Source: Sulfurimonas sp.
GTDB lineage: Bacteria; Campylobacterota; Campylobacteria; Campylobacterales; Sulfurimonadaceae
Length of the DNA: 7,636 nt
Reading direction: 5' to 3'
NCBI GenBank assembly: GCA_015663215.1
Contig: DQSP01000289.1
Span: 1 to 7,636, forward strand
Positions 1-6,965 of this stretch are shown piece after piece; positions within the stretch are counted from its first letter, which is position 1, and every line of letters starts with the position of its first letter. The position numbers and the translations under genes are program-made. Under the pieces are notes generated by a model. It was not told the DNA's origin and made no database searches. It saw nothing but the letters and a program-made list of their open reading frames with translations.

Positions 1-1
1 C

Positions 2-373
2 CTTGGCTTTATAGTTTCGGCTATCGGTGTGCTTTCTTTTTTTACTATTGGCGAATATATGGTGGGTTTTTTAACAAGTGATACCATTGTAGTTGCGCAG
101 ACTGTTTTGTATCTCAAAGTATGTGGTTTTGGATTTTTTGGTTTTGTACTTATCTTTATCGATATCTCAACTCTCCAAGGTATAAAAAAACCAGCTATCA
201 TCTTTCCCATAAGTGTTTATAGACAAGTTGTAGCCCCTATTATACTCTTTAGTATCTTAGCCTTTTACAAATTAGACATCATATACTTATGGATAACTTT
301 GATAAGCATAGTATCTTCAGCAGCACTCTATCTTTGGTGGTATACTCAAAAAAGAATATCATCTTTGAGTTGA
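2..373 (+). CDS. MATE-family efflux transporter, C-terminal fragment (5' end outside window)
   Basis: The frame is open to the left edge, so the first in-window GTG (position 29) is not the true start; about 123 C-terminal residues are visible. They form alternating hydrophobic segments (roughly four helices) joined by short polar turns, with LQGIKKPAIIFP followed by a conserved-looking Arg-Gln pair (YRQVVAP). This resembles the second half of MATE exporters, where a 'LQG.G..+P' loop precedes a helix starting with an Arg. MATE proteins are inner-membrane multidrug/organic cation antiporters driven by Na+ or H+. The family call rests on the C-terminal third only; another MOP-superfamily flippase is possible. 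The gene ends in TGA, converging on polA with two bases between the stop codons. Substrate cannot be inferred. Confidence 0.75.
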   Translation, partial: LGFIVSAIGVLSFFTIGEYMVGFLTSDTIVVAQTVLYLKVCGFGFFGFVLIFIDISTLQGIKKPAIIFPISVYRQVVAPIILFSILAFYKLDIIYLWITLISIVSSAALYLWWYTQKRISSLS

Positions 374-388
374 AGCTATTTCAACTCA
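366..388. terminator. Perfect 9-bp inverted repeat over the convergent stop codons (candidate bidirectional terminator)
   Basis: TGAGTTGAA (366-374) is separated by a 5-base loop (GCTAT) from its exact reverse complement TTCAACTCA (380-388). The left arm carries the TGA stop of the exporter gene; the loop holds most of the polA TAG stop (376-378), and the right arm encodes the last polA residues. The position, exactly between two converging genes, suggests a shared transcription end in both directions. Neither strand has an immediate U-tract (the minus-strand transcript reaches a run of U only about ten bases past the stem), so it is not a textbook intrinsic terminator. It may act as an RNA 3' end stabiliser. 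Confidence 0.6.
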
Positions 389-3099
389 CTCCAGTTATCA
401 CCGATGTTAAGACTCGCTTTGAGTGGGATGTTTAACTCCATAATGCCGTCCATTATATCTCTAAACCTATTTCCAAGAGCTTCAGCCTCATCCGCGTTTA
501 CTTCAAAGATAAGCTCATCGTGAATCTGTAGTAGCATCTTCGCGTTTAGTTTCTCTTCTTCTATAACAGTATGGATTTTATTCATACTGAGTTTGATTAA
601 GTCTGCTGCACTTCCTTGAAAAACTGAGTTAACACTTTCTCTCTCGAAAGCTGCTCTAAACATAGGTGTAGCATTTTCATAGTCAAAGTAACGACGGCGT
701 TTAAGAAGTGTCTCTACATAGCCTTTCTCTTTTGAACTATCAACTATACTTCTAAAATAAGTTCTTACAGTAGGAAATGACTCAAAATACTTCTCTATAA
801 TTTCTTTTGCTTCTTTAGTTGTGATACCTAAAGTATCTGAGAGTTTTTTCGGTCCCATTCCATATAGCAGTCCAAAGTTTACAGTCTTTGCGATTGAGCG
901 CTTTGATGGACCTTCTTCTTCGCCAAAAAGTACGATGGCGGTTTGAAGGTGAATATCTTTGTCATCTTTAAACGCAGCGACTAAAACACTATCCTCAGAG
1001 TAGTGAGCAAGTAGACGTAATTCTATTTGTGAGTAGTCAATTCCTATAAGTTTTTTACCTTCTCCTGCTACAAAAGCCTGACGGATTTTAGCACCGAGTG
1101 GTGTTCTTGTAGGAATGTTTTGTAAGTTAGGATTTTTAGAACTCAAACGCCCAGTAGCAGTTCCCGTTTGTACAAAAGAGGTATGTATACGACTTTTCTC
1201 ATCTGCTTTACTTAACTTAAGGAGTGGCTCTATGTATGTTGAGTAGAGTTTATATACTTCGCGGTACTCTAAAAGTTTTGGAATGATTTCATGAGTATCC
1301 AAAAGAGCATTTAAAACTTTTTCATCTGTTGAGTAACCTGTTTTGGTTTTTTTACCCACAGGAAGCCCAAGAGTCTCAAAAAGTATAACACCTAACTGTT
1401 TAGTCGAGTTAATATTAAACTCACCACCAGCAAGAGAGTGTATACTTATAGTAAGACTAGAAAGAGTCTCTTTAACCTCAGTAAGAAACTTCTCTAAAAA
1501 GGCACCATCAACTTCGATACCCTCTTTCTCCATTCTTAAAAGTGTTTTGATGAAAGGAAACTCTATCTCTTTTGCTTCATCTATTAAGTGCGTTGCATTT
1601 TGGAGTTCTAACTTCTCTAAAAAGAGATTATAAAGTTTTGCTGTGATATAGGCATCTTCTGCCGCATATTTACAAGCATCTTCGAGTTCTACCCCTGCAA
1701 ATGTTTCACCCTTTTTCACAGTATCTTTAAATGCGACCATTTTATGACCTAAAAGTGCATCACTTAGTTTATCAAGTGCCAGACCTGCATTTGAGTTAAT
1801 GAGCCAAGCTAAAATCATACTATCAGCATAGACTTCAAGTGAGTCGTCTTCTAAAAAGCGAGTCACAAAATGCAGGTCAAACTTGATGTTATGTCCAACT
1901 ACCTTAGAATTAAATATTTTTCTTATAGCAGACTTCGCATCATCTTCATTTATCTGATGGGGAACACCAAGATAAAAGTGAGCAAAAGGAACATAATAAG
2001 CCTCTTCATCGTTAGTACAAAAACTAAACCCAACAAGTTTATCATTATCATATTCTAACCCAGTTGTTTCAGTGTCAAACGCGACTATTGTCTCAGGAGT
2101 AAACTTTTCGAGTACTGCGTTTAACTCTTTTACATCTGTTAAAAGTGTCGCTTTAAACTCTAAGACTACACCATAGTCTTCTTCTTCAACTACTACAGCC
2201 GCAGCTGCACTCTCGCGCTTAGAGTCACTCACTTGGTTTCTCGCATGCATAACACGAAGAATGGCATTTTGTTCATACTTCACTAACTCATCATAGATAT
2301 TTACAAAAGGATTTTCTACATCCATCTTGTACTCTTCAAAGTCAATAGTGTCAAAGACATCGCGTTTAAGAGTTACTAGCTCTTTTGACATATAAGCTTG
2401 TTCTTTACATTCTCGTAACTTCTTTTGGTTTGCACCCTTTACCTCTTGAACATGTGCATAGATATTATCTAAATCACCATACTCTTTGAGAAGTTTTTCA
2501 GCCCCTACTTTTCCTATGCCTTTAACACCTGGAACATTATCTGCACTATCACCTAAGATAGACTGATAGTCAGTAAACTGAGCAGCTGTTACTCCGTACT
2601 TATCATAACAAGCTTTTTCATCCATCTGCTTGCGTTTAATGGCATCAACTACTACAATATTTTTTTCATCATTTATTAGTTGATAAAGGTCTTTATCGTG
2701 TGAAATTATACGTACCTTGTAACCTTTTTGCTCTGCAAGTTCTACAACAGTAGCTATCATGTCATCTGCTTCAAAACCAACTTGACCTAAGGTTTTATAA
2801 CCCATTTTATCTATCCACTCTATGGCTACTGGGAGTTGCATTGATAACTCTGGTGGTGGTGCTGAACGGTTTGCTTTATAGTTAGGGTCTATCTCATTTC
2901 TAAAGGTAGGTCCCTTTGTATCTATGGCGAAGATGATGTAATCACTGTCATGATCTTTTTGCAGAGTCGCTATAAAGTTTGTAAAACCAGTCAAAAGACC
3001 AGTTGGAAAACCATCTTTGTTTTTAAGGTGTTGTGGGAGGGCATAAAAGCTTCGAAAAAAGAAGCCAAAGGTATCTATGACAGTTACAGTTTTACTCAT
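376..3099 (-). CDS. polA: DNA polymerase I with intact 5' nuclease, proofreading and polymerase domains
   Basis: At 907 residues it is close to the E. coli enzyme (928). It fills gaps, removes RNA primers and acts in excision repair in the cytoplasm. Domain 1 (about 1-290) is the 5' nuclease: acidic ligands D9, D60, E110/D112/D113 (GFEADD), D135/D137 (HDKD) and D184/D187 (GDSADNVPGVKGIG). An Ala/Val/Glu-rich linker (about 291-312) leads to the 3'-5' exonuclease (about 315-500), with D342/E344 (DTET), D408 (NIKFD) and Y478/D482 (YAAED) all present, so proofreading should be active, unlike in Taq-like enzymes. The polymerase domain has motif A DYSQIELR (D688, E693), motif B R734-K738-F742-Y746-G and motif C QIHDE (D861). 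F742 matches E. coli F762, predicting discrimination against dideoxynucleotides. The ATG shares one base with the HDOD stop (TAATG), and GGAAG (3107-3111) sits 7 bases upstream as the ribosome site. Confidence 0.98.
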   Translation of the reverse strand: MSKTVTVIDTFGFFFRSFYALPQHLKNKDGFPTGLLTGFTNFIATLQKDHDSDYIIFAIDTKGPTFRNEIDPNYKANRSAPPPELSMQLPVAIEWIDKMGYKTLGQVGFEADDMIATVVELAEQKGYKVRIISHDKDLYQLINDEKNIVVVDAIKRKQMDEKACYDKYGVTAAQFTDYQSILGDSADNVPGVKGIGKVGAEKLLKEYGDLDNIYAHVQEVKGANQKKLRECKEQAYMSKELVTLKRDVFDTIDFEEYKMDVENPFVNIYDELVKYEQNAILRVMHARNQVSDSKRESAAAAVVVEEEDYGVVLEFKATLLTDVKELNAVLEKFTPETIVAFDTETTGLEYDNDKLVGFSFCTNDEEAYYVPFAHFYLGVPHQINEDDAKSAIRKIFNSKVVGHNIKFDLHFVTRFLEDDSLEVYADSMILAWLINSNAGLALDKLSDALLGHKMVAFKDTVKKGETFAGVELEDACKYAAEDAYITAKLYNLFLEKLELQNATHLIDEAKEIEFPFIKTLLRMEKEGIEVDGAFLEKFLTEVKETLSSLTISIHSLAGGEFNINSTKQLGVILFETLGLPVGKKTKTGYSTDEKVLNALLDTHEIIPKLLEYREVYKLYSTYIEPLLKLSKADEKSRIHTSFVQTGTATGRLSSKNPNLQNIPTRTPLGAKIRQAFVAGEGKKLIGIDYSQIELRLLAHYSEDSVLVAAFKDDKDIHLQTAIVLFGEEEGPSKRSIAKTVNFGLLYGMGPKKLSDTLGITTKEAKEIIEKYFESFPTVRTYFRSIVDSSKEKGYVETLLKRRRYFDYENATPMFRAAFERESVNSVFQGSAADLIKLSMNKIHTVIEEEKLNAKMLLQIHDELIFEVNADEAEALGNRFRDIMDGIMELNIPLKASLNIGDNWSELK

Positions 3100-3917
3100 T
3101 AATTATCTTCCATTACATCTAAAATTTCATCAAGCATATCTTCGAGTACTTCATAATCATATCCAGCATCTCTAGCTTTACGAAGACCAAAGTTTATAGA
3201 ACCCTCACCAAATGGTTTGTTCATAGGTACTATTGTTTTTACAATATTTAAGACAGTTGCATATTCTTTTACATCTTCTGGTGCAACAGATGGATTGTCG
3301 GCATACTTTATCATATCAACAAACTCTGCATCAAAACCCCAGTGCTCAAACACAGCAGCAGTAACATCAGCAGTACTTACCTCAACATAAGATTTTTCAA
3401 CCTGTGCGATGTTGTTTGTCATCTCTATCTCAGACTTAAAACTCACATCTTCATCTTCTTGAATAATATCACTAGAGATTAAAATTTTTCCTGTTTCTTG
3501 TAAAAATGCAGCTAGGTACAGCTTGTCTGCTTTTTCTTTATCTATAGTTTTGTACCATGAAAGTATCAACTTTGCCTGTTTCGATGAGATATCTGCAAAC
3601 TCATCACTTGTTATACCATAGGGTTTCATATCTACATTTAAAAGCTTTCTTACAGAATTACCAATGGCGATAGAGCGGGTCATACTCATACCAAAAAGGC
3701 TTACAGCCTGTGAAATATTACGTATTTGACTGCCAAATCCATATAAAGGTGAATTTGCAGCTTTAATAAGGTTAGCAACTATCATAGGATCAGGCTCTAT
3801 AGCCTTTGCCAAATCACCAATACTAGAATCCGCATCAGCATAAACTTGGTTAATATCTATAATCGTTTTTGAAAGAGGAGGAAGAGATTTAATACTCTCT
3901 ATAATAGAGTTTTTCAT
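3099..3917 (-). CDS. Stand-alone HDOD-domain protein with degenerate HD ligands
   Basis: This is a 272-residue cytoplasmic protein made almost entirely of one HDOD domain. Family hallmarks are the opening SLPPLSKTI (11-19), the DP..V..LIK.ANSPLYG block (about 43-60) and ISQAVSLFGM (about 68-77). HDOD domains derive from HD hydrolases and usually act as signalling or scaffold modules rather than enzymes. Here the HD pair is replaced by Gln-Glu (FLQETGKI, Q140/E141), and later His ligand positions read as Thr (around 182) and Tyr-Ala-Asp (205-207), so hydrolysis is not expected. No GGDEF, EAL or other output domain is fused. It has its own extended -10 promoter and AAGG ribosome site (3927-3930), and its TAA overlaps the polA ATG by one base, so the two are probably translationally coupled. 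Its role is unknown; cell-cycle, stress or chemotaxis-type regulation is known for some relatives. Confidence 0.88.
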   Translation of the reverse strand: MKNSIIESIKSLPPLSKTIIDINQVYADADSSIGDLAKAIEPDPMIVANLIKAANSPLYGFGSQIRNISQAVSLFGMSMTRSIAIGNSVRKLLNVDMKPYGITSDEFADISSKQAKLILSWYKTIDKEKADKLYLAAFLQETGKILISSDIIQEDEDVSFKSEIEMTNNIAQVEKSYVEVSTADVTAAVFEHWGFDAEFVDMIKYADNPSVAPEDVKEYATVLNIVKTIVPMNKPFGEGSINFGLRKARDAGYDYEVLEDMLDEILDVMEDN

Positions 3918-3926
3918 GTGTATAGA

Positions 3927-3930
3927 CCTT
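3927..3930 (-). promoter_or_regulatory. Ribosome binding site of the HDOD gene
   Basis: AAGG on the minus strand lies nine bases before the ATG at 3917, supporting that start codon. It sits downstream of the predicted transcription start. Confidence 0.6.
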
Positions 3931-3948
3931 ATATTTATATTTATATTT
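3931..3948. repeat. Three tandem copies of ATATTT in the HDOD-polA leader
   Basis: Three perfect 6-bp units lie back to back between the predicted -10 box and the ribosome site, covering the probable transcription start. They are AT-only and may be compositional. If copy number varies, promoter-to-start spacing would change. Confidence 0.6.
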
Positions 3949-3949
3949 A

Positions 3950-3958
3950 ATTATAGCA
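3950..3958 (-). promoter_or_regulatory. Extended -10 promoter for the HDOD-polA unit
   Basis: The minus strand reads TGCTATAAT, a perfect TATAAT hexamer with an upstream TG (extended -10), preceded by TTTT. It lies 32 bases before the HDOD start codon, giving a predicted leader of about 25 bases. No clear -35 box is seen, which fits epsilonproteobacterial sigma-70 promoters that rely on a -10 with AT-rich upstream DNA. It is the likely main promoter for polA in this window. Confidence 0.7.
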
Positions 3959-3971
3959 AAATAAATATTTA

Positions 3972-4694
3972 TTAGTGACAGTGGGGTACTGTAGTTTCAC
4001 TATTCATCGCAGGAGGTGTATTCATTCTGTTGTACCCATTATACAGAGTAAAAACACCATACAAGATAACAATAATAGCTGAAAGACTCATCATCATGTT
4101 TCTAAAACTTGTAGCCTGTGCGAGTGAGGCTAAAAATCCTAAACTAAACATAGCTGGAATTGTACTTACACCAAAGATAAACATCACAAGTGCCCCATAT
4201 AGAGGATCTGCTGTACTTGCAGCTGTAATCGCAAAAAAGTAAACAAAACCACATGGAAGTAGCCCATTTAACATACCCAGAAAAAAGAAACTAGCGTTTG
4301 ATTTTGAGTTAAGTATCTTTTTAAATGTTTTTTTATAGAGTGTTGAGCTCGAAAAAGAGTGTTCAACAAGTGTTAGAAATTTCAACTTACCCATAAGTGA
4401 AAGTCCTGCTAAAATCATAGCCACACCTGCAACCATAAGTAAAATCCCATTAGTAAACTCAGAAAAACGTGCTACTTTTCCTAAACTACCAAAAAGTACA
4501 CCTAAGAGTGTGTAAGTAAATACACGTCCAAAAGAGTAAAGTAGATGTGCTATAGTTTTAGAAATTTTTGAGCTTTGAGGTTCTATCTTTATACTTGAAT
4601 ATGCAAAAACAATACCACCACACATGCCTATACAGTGTCCAAATGAGCCTAAAAAAGCAATAGTTATAATAGTTAAGAGGTTAATAGTTTCCAT
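3972..4694 (-). CDS. DsbD_2 / TauE-SafE-like (UreH-type) six-helix membrane protein, possible metal or thiol role
   Basis: The 240-residue protein has about six membrane helices (roughly 5-30, 57-75, 82-102, 135-158, 165-190, 203-220). Helix 1 holds GHCIGMCGG (H20, C21, M24, C25), and helix 4 starts with GLLPCGFVYF (P147-C148); both are hallmarks of the family annotated as sulfite exporter TauE/SafE or cytochrome c biogenesis transmembrane protein. The two halves look like a repeated three-helix unit. In many Proteobacteria relatives sit beside cbb3-oxidase maturation or copper genes, so a copper or thiol-redox role is more plausible than sulfite export, but no such neighbour is present here. 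The tail ends His-Cys-His (238-240), a possible metal ligand set. The start is supported by AAGG (4701-4704) six bases upstream and a TATAAT box before it. The gene appears to be its own unit. Confidence 0.82.
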   Translation of the reverse strand: METINLLTIITIAFLGSFGHCIGMCGGIVFAYSSIKIEPQSSKISKTIAHLLYSFGRVFTYTLLGVLFGSLGKVARFSEFTNGILLMVAGVAMILAGLSLMGKLKFLTLVEHSFSSSTLYKKTFKKILNSKSNASFFFLGMLNGLLPCGFVYFFAITAASTADPLYGALVMFIFGVSTIPAMFSLGFLASLAQATSFRNMMMSLSAIIVILYGVFTLYNGYNRMNTPPAMNSETTVPHCH

Positions 4695-4716
4695 AGAATA
4701 CCTTGATTTTTTTCAT

Positions 4717-4722
4717 ATTATA
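4717..4722 (-). promoter_or_regulatory. -10 box (TATAAT) for the DsbD_2-like gene
   Basis: A perfect TATAAT on the minus strand lies 22 bases before the ATG, within the 50-base gap after the HD gene. This predicts a leader of about 15 bases containing AAGG. No convincing -35 box is visible. It suggests the gene can be expressed independently of the upstream signalling genes. Confidence 0.6.
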
Positions 4723-4744
4723 TAGAAATAGTGTTACAGTAGTA

Positions 4745-5230
4745 TTAAGGGCGTCTTTTTTTACCTTTTCCAGCATCATCATAGGATAAAAAACGGTGTA
4801 AATCTGCCTGCATCTCTTCATCCAAAGTTTCCCAAATTGCACTTTTCTGGGCATATCTTTTTAAGTTCTCTTTTTTAGACTTTTTTATGTCACGTATCAG
4901 ATAATGATAACGCACTAGTTTTTTTGTATACTCACTTACAAAGGGCCACTCTTTTATTATCTCATAGCTTCTCTCTTCGTGGTCTGTAAAACTCCATTCC
5001 CCAAACTCATCATCTTCTTTATCTTTTTTAAATGCCGTAAAAGGTTTACCAACATCATGCAGTAGTCCAGCCCCAATCATTCTGAACTCACCTGCTTTTA
5101 TGCAGTAATAAGTTACTCGCAAAGTATGAAAAAAAACACCATGTTGATGCCATTTGTTTTGCACTACAAAGAGTGAAGACAAAAAAGCTTTACTCCATAT
5201 CTTGTTATATATATCACTTCTACTATGCAC
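4745..5230 (-). CDS. Small stand-alone HD-domain metal-dependent phosphohydrolase
   Basis: The 161-residue soluble protein carries a full set of HD-superfamily metal ligands: H35 (FFHTLRV), H58-D59 (GLLHDVGKP), H84 (TDHEERS), H109 (RYHYLI) and D151 or D152 (YDDAGKG). The GLLHDVGKP...DHE order resembles the HD domain attached to bacterial CCA-adding and related enzymes, so a nucleotide or phosphomonoester substrate is plausible. It lacks the GYP signature, so it is not an HD-GYP cyclic-di-GMP phosphodiesterase. The tail is strongly basic (KGKKRRP). The start is GTG; an in-frame stop lies just upstream (5240-5242) and the next Met is at residue 51, inside the domain, so GTG is the only reasonable choice. 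It overlaps the kinase gene by 8 bases with only a weak ribosome site, implying reinitiation by ribosomes finishing the kinase. The substrate is unknown. Confidence 0.85.
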   Translation of the reverse strand: MHSRSDIYNKIWSKAFLSSLFVVQNKWHQHGVFFHTLRVTYYCIKAGEFRMIGAGLLHDVGKPFTAFKKDKEDDEFGEWSFTDHEERSYEIIKEWPFVSEYTKKLVRYHYLIRDIKKSKKENLKRYAQKSAIWETLDEEMQADLHRFLSYDDAGKGKKRRP

Positions 5231-6953
5231 TTGGTAACTCTAACTTAAAGCAAGCACCTTCTTGTGTGTTATAACAACTAAGTTTGCCACCACAATGTTC
5301 TTCTACTATCGTTCTACTCATATATAGTCCTAATCCTGTTCCATCTTTATTTAACTTTGTTGAAAAGTGTGGGTCAAATATTTTATCTATCACATTCGGG
5401 GATATTCCACCACCGTTGTCCGTTACTTCAAGTATATGTTTTCCATCAGAAGTATAAGACTTTAACTTAATGTATGGATTTGTAATCTTATGATCTACTA
5501 AAACATCTTGTGCATTTTTCACCAAGTTAATAATGACCTGCTTGAGTTCATTCGAGTATGTCATAAAAGAATCCTTACACTCAAGTTCTTCTTTTATTTT
5601 TATATTTTTATTTTCTAATGATATGCGAATTATATTCAAAACACTATTAACTAAGTATGTATAGCTAGTTGCTTCTTTATGTTTATCTTGTTTAAAAAAA
5701 TTCCTAAAGTCATCAATAGTTGCACTAAGGTGCTGTGTATAGTTAGCTATATTTTGAGATATTTCTATAGCTGTCTCTTTGTCAAGTTTTCCTAACTGTG
5801 CCTTAAGGTTTATGAGAGCAGCTGCTGAGGATATGGCACTCAAAGGTTGTCTCCATTGGTGGGCTATCATACTTATCATCTCACCCATCTGTGCCAAACG
5901 CGACTGATGTAACATCTGTTCATCTTTTTTTCTGTTTAACTCTACCTCTTCTTTTACTCTCTGTTCAAGGGTTAAGTTAAGAGACAAGGTCATGAACTCT
6001 AACTTTTTTCTATCTGATATATCCCTCCATGCACCATATATAAGATCAATACCATCAATACAAATTTTTGTAAGTACTATTTCACACCAAAATTCTTTTG
6101 CATTTTTATCCTTATGTAGCCACTCAAAAGTCACATACCCTTCTTTAAAAGTGTACTGAACCATTTTCACCATTTTTTTCACCGAAGATTGACCATCTGG
6201 TTGATATAAAGGAGAAATCTTTCTTAAACTAATTGATAAAAGAGCCTCTTCGCTCTCATACTTGAACAACTTATACATCGCTTTATTCAAACTTACAAAT
6301 TTATTTTCTTGAAAAATAACGATACCATCAGTTGAGTTTTCATAAAGGGTTTTAAAGTTGGAGTTCAATGATGTTGTATTACGTATTGCTCTGTAGTGTT
6401 TATATCCAGCTATGAGAAAAATACCTATCATTGTAAACATTGTTAGAGCATATAGTTCAAATATATCACCACCATGATATGTCATTGCAGAAATTAAAAA
6501 TAAAAAATTTGGAACCATATAAATTAGGTATGCAATAAAAACAGCTCCTAGTGTATACAAAGAGCCGGCTGCTAGTCCTGAAATTATAGTTGCAATTAAA
6601 AAAATATGTGTGTCTGGCACATTATATAAAATACTAACCCAGATAATATATCCATATAAAAGTGTACTTATAAATATTACTAGATACATTCTTTTTAGAC
6701 AGGCATAAACTTTTTTACTCTTGTTCTTAATGTGTTTAATAAGTTGTCTATTTATTAGCATTCGTACTACAAAAGAAGAGATATGAACTGATACCCAAAT
6801 TATGAGAATACTATACTCAACAAAATCATACAGAAGATATACAATCACCAATGGGGCAACTATATTTACAATTATAATACCTAAGCTAAGAGTCTCTGCT
6901 AATAATTTAATTAACTCAAAACTGTACTTTCCTCTCCATAATTGCATCAGCAT
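5223..6953 (-). CDS. Membrane-bound PAS sensor histidine kinase (orphan)
   Basis: The 576-residue protein begins with six predicted membrane helices (about 22-42, 47-66, 88-108, 115-134, 136-157, 164-184) with very short loops, a MASE-like integral membrane sensor I cannot name. A PAS domain follows (about 197-317, ending GAWRDISDRKKLE), then a coiled-coil linker (about 318-350). The dimerisation/phospho-acceptor helix has MIAHQWRQPLSA with H365. The ATPase domain is complete: N-box with N480 (INLVKNAQD), G1 DNGGG (512-516), F-box-like IFDPHFSTK and G2 GTGLGLYMS (538-546). It should autophosphorylate at H365. No receiver domain is fused and no response regulator lies in the window. The ATG is 10 bases after the EAL stop, with AGGAG (6961-6965) seven bases upstream overlapping that stop; its gene overlaps the HD gene by 8 bases. 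Confidence 0.95.
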   Translation of the reverse strand: MLMQLWRGKYSFELIKLLAETLSLGIIIVNIVAPLVIVYLLYDFVEYSILIIWVSVHISSFVVRMLINRQLIKHIKNKSKKVYACLKRMYLVIFISTLLYGYIIWVSILYNVPDTHIFLIATIISGLAAGSLYTLGAVFIAYLIYMVPNFLFLISAMTYHGGDIFELYALTMFTMIGIFLIAGYKHYRAIRNTTSLNSNFKTLYENSTDGIVIFQENKFVSLNKAMYKLFKYESEEALLSISLRKISPLYQPDGQSSVKKMVKMVQYTFKEGYVTFEWLHKDKNAKEFWCEIVLTKICIDGIDLIYGAWRDISDRKKLEFMTLSLNLTLEQRVKEEVELNRKKDEQMLHQSRLAQMGEMISMIAHQWRQPLSAISSAAALINLKAQLGKLDKETAIEISQNIANYTQHLSATIDDFRNFFKQDKHKEATSYTYLVNSVLNIIRISLENKNIKIKEELECKDSFMTYSNELKQVIINLVKNAQDVLVDHKITNPYIKLKSYTSDGKHILEVTDNGGGISPNVIDKIFDPHFSTKLNKDGTGLGLYMSRTIVEEHCGGKLSCYNTQEGACFKLELPSA

Positions 6954-6960
6954 TTGTATA

Positions 6961-6965
6961 CTCCT
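6961..6965 (-). promoter_or_regulatory. Ribosome binding site of the kinase, overlapping the EAL stop codon
   Basis: AGGAG on the minus strand is seven bases from the kinase ATG and shares its first two bases with the TAG stop of the EAL gene. It is the strongest Shine-Dalgarno match in the window and fixes the first ATG (rather than the one two codons later) as the start. Confidence 0.8.

Noticed and set aside
1343..2058. Plus-strand open frames inside polA (1343-1633 and 1870-2058)
   Set aside because: They lie antisense to well-conserved polymerase and exonuclease coding sequence and show no family features or ribosome site.
2165..2240. Ala/Val/Glu-rich stretch in PolA as a frameshift or insertion
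   Set aside because: It falls in the linker between the 5' nuclease and exonuclease domains, which is variable in length and sequence in this family; both flanking domains are complete.
3958..3974. AT-only palindrome followed by TTTT as a terminator of the DsbD_2-like gene
   Set aside because: The stem has no G or C and would be too weak for intrinsic termination; it also overlaps the next promoter.
4030..4242. Plus-strand open frame opposite the DsbD_2-like gene
   Set aside because: It is antisense to conserved membrane helices and has no recognisable domain; a shadow frame.
5129..5136. Eight-base A tract in the HD gene as a phase-variation switch
   Set aside because: Phase-variable tracts in this phylum are usually G/C runs; an A8 in a genome this AT-rich is expected, and the reading frame is intact.
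4745..5230. HD protein as an HD-GYP cyclic-di-GMP phosphodiesterase
   Set aside because: No GYP motif or second conserved block is present and the protein is too short, despite the EAL neighbour.
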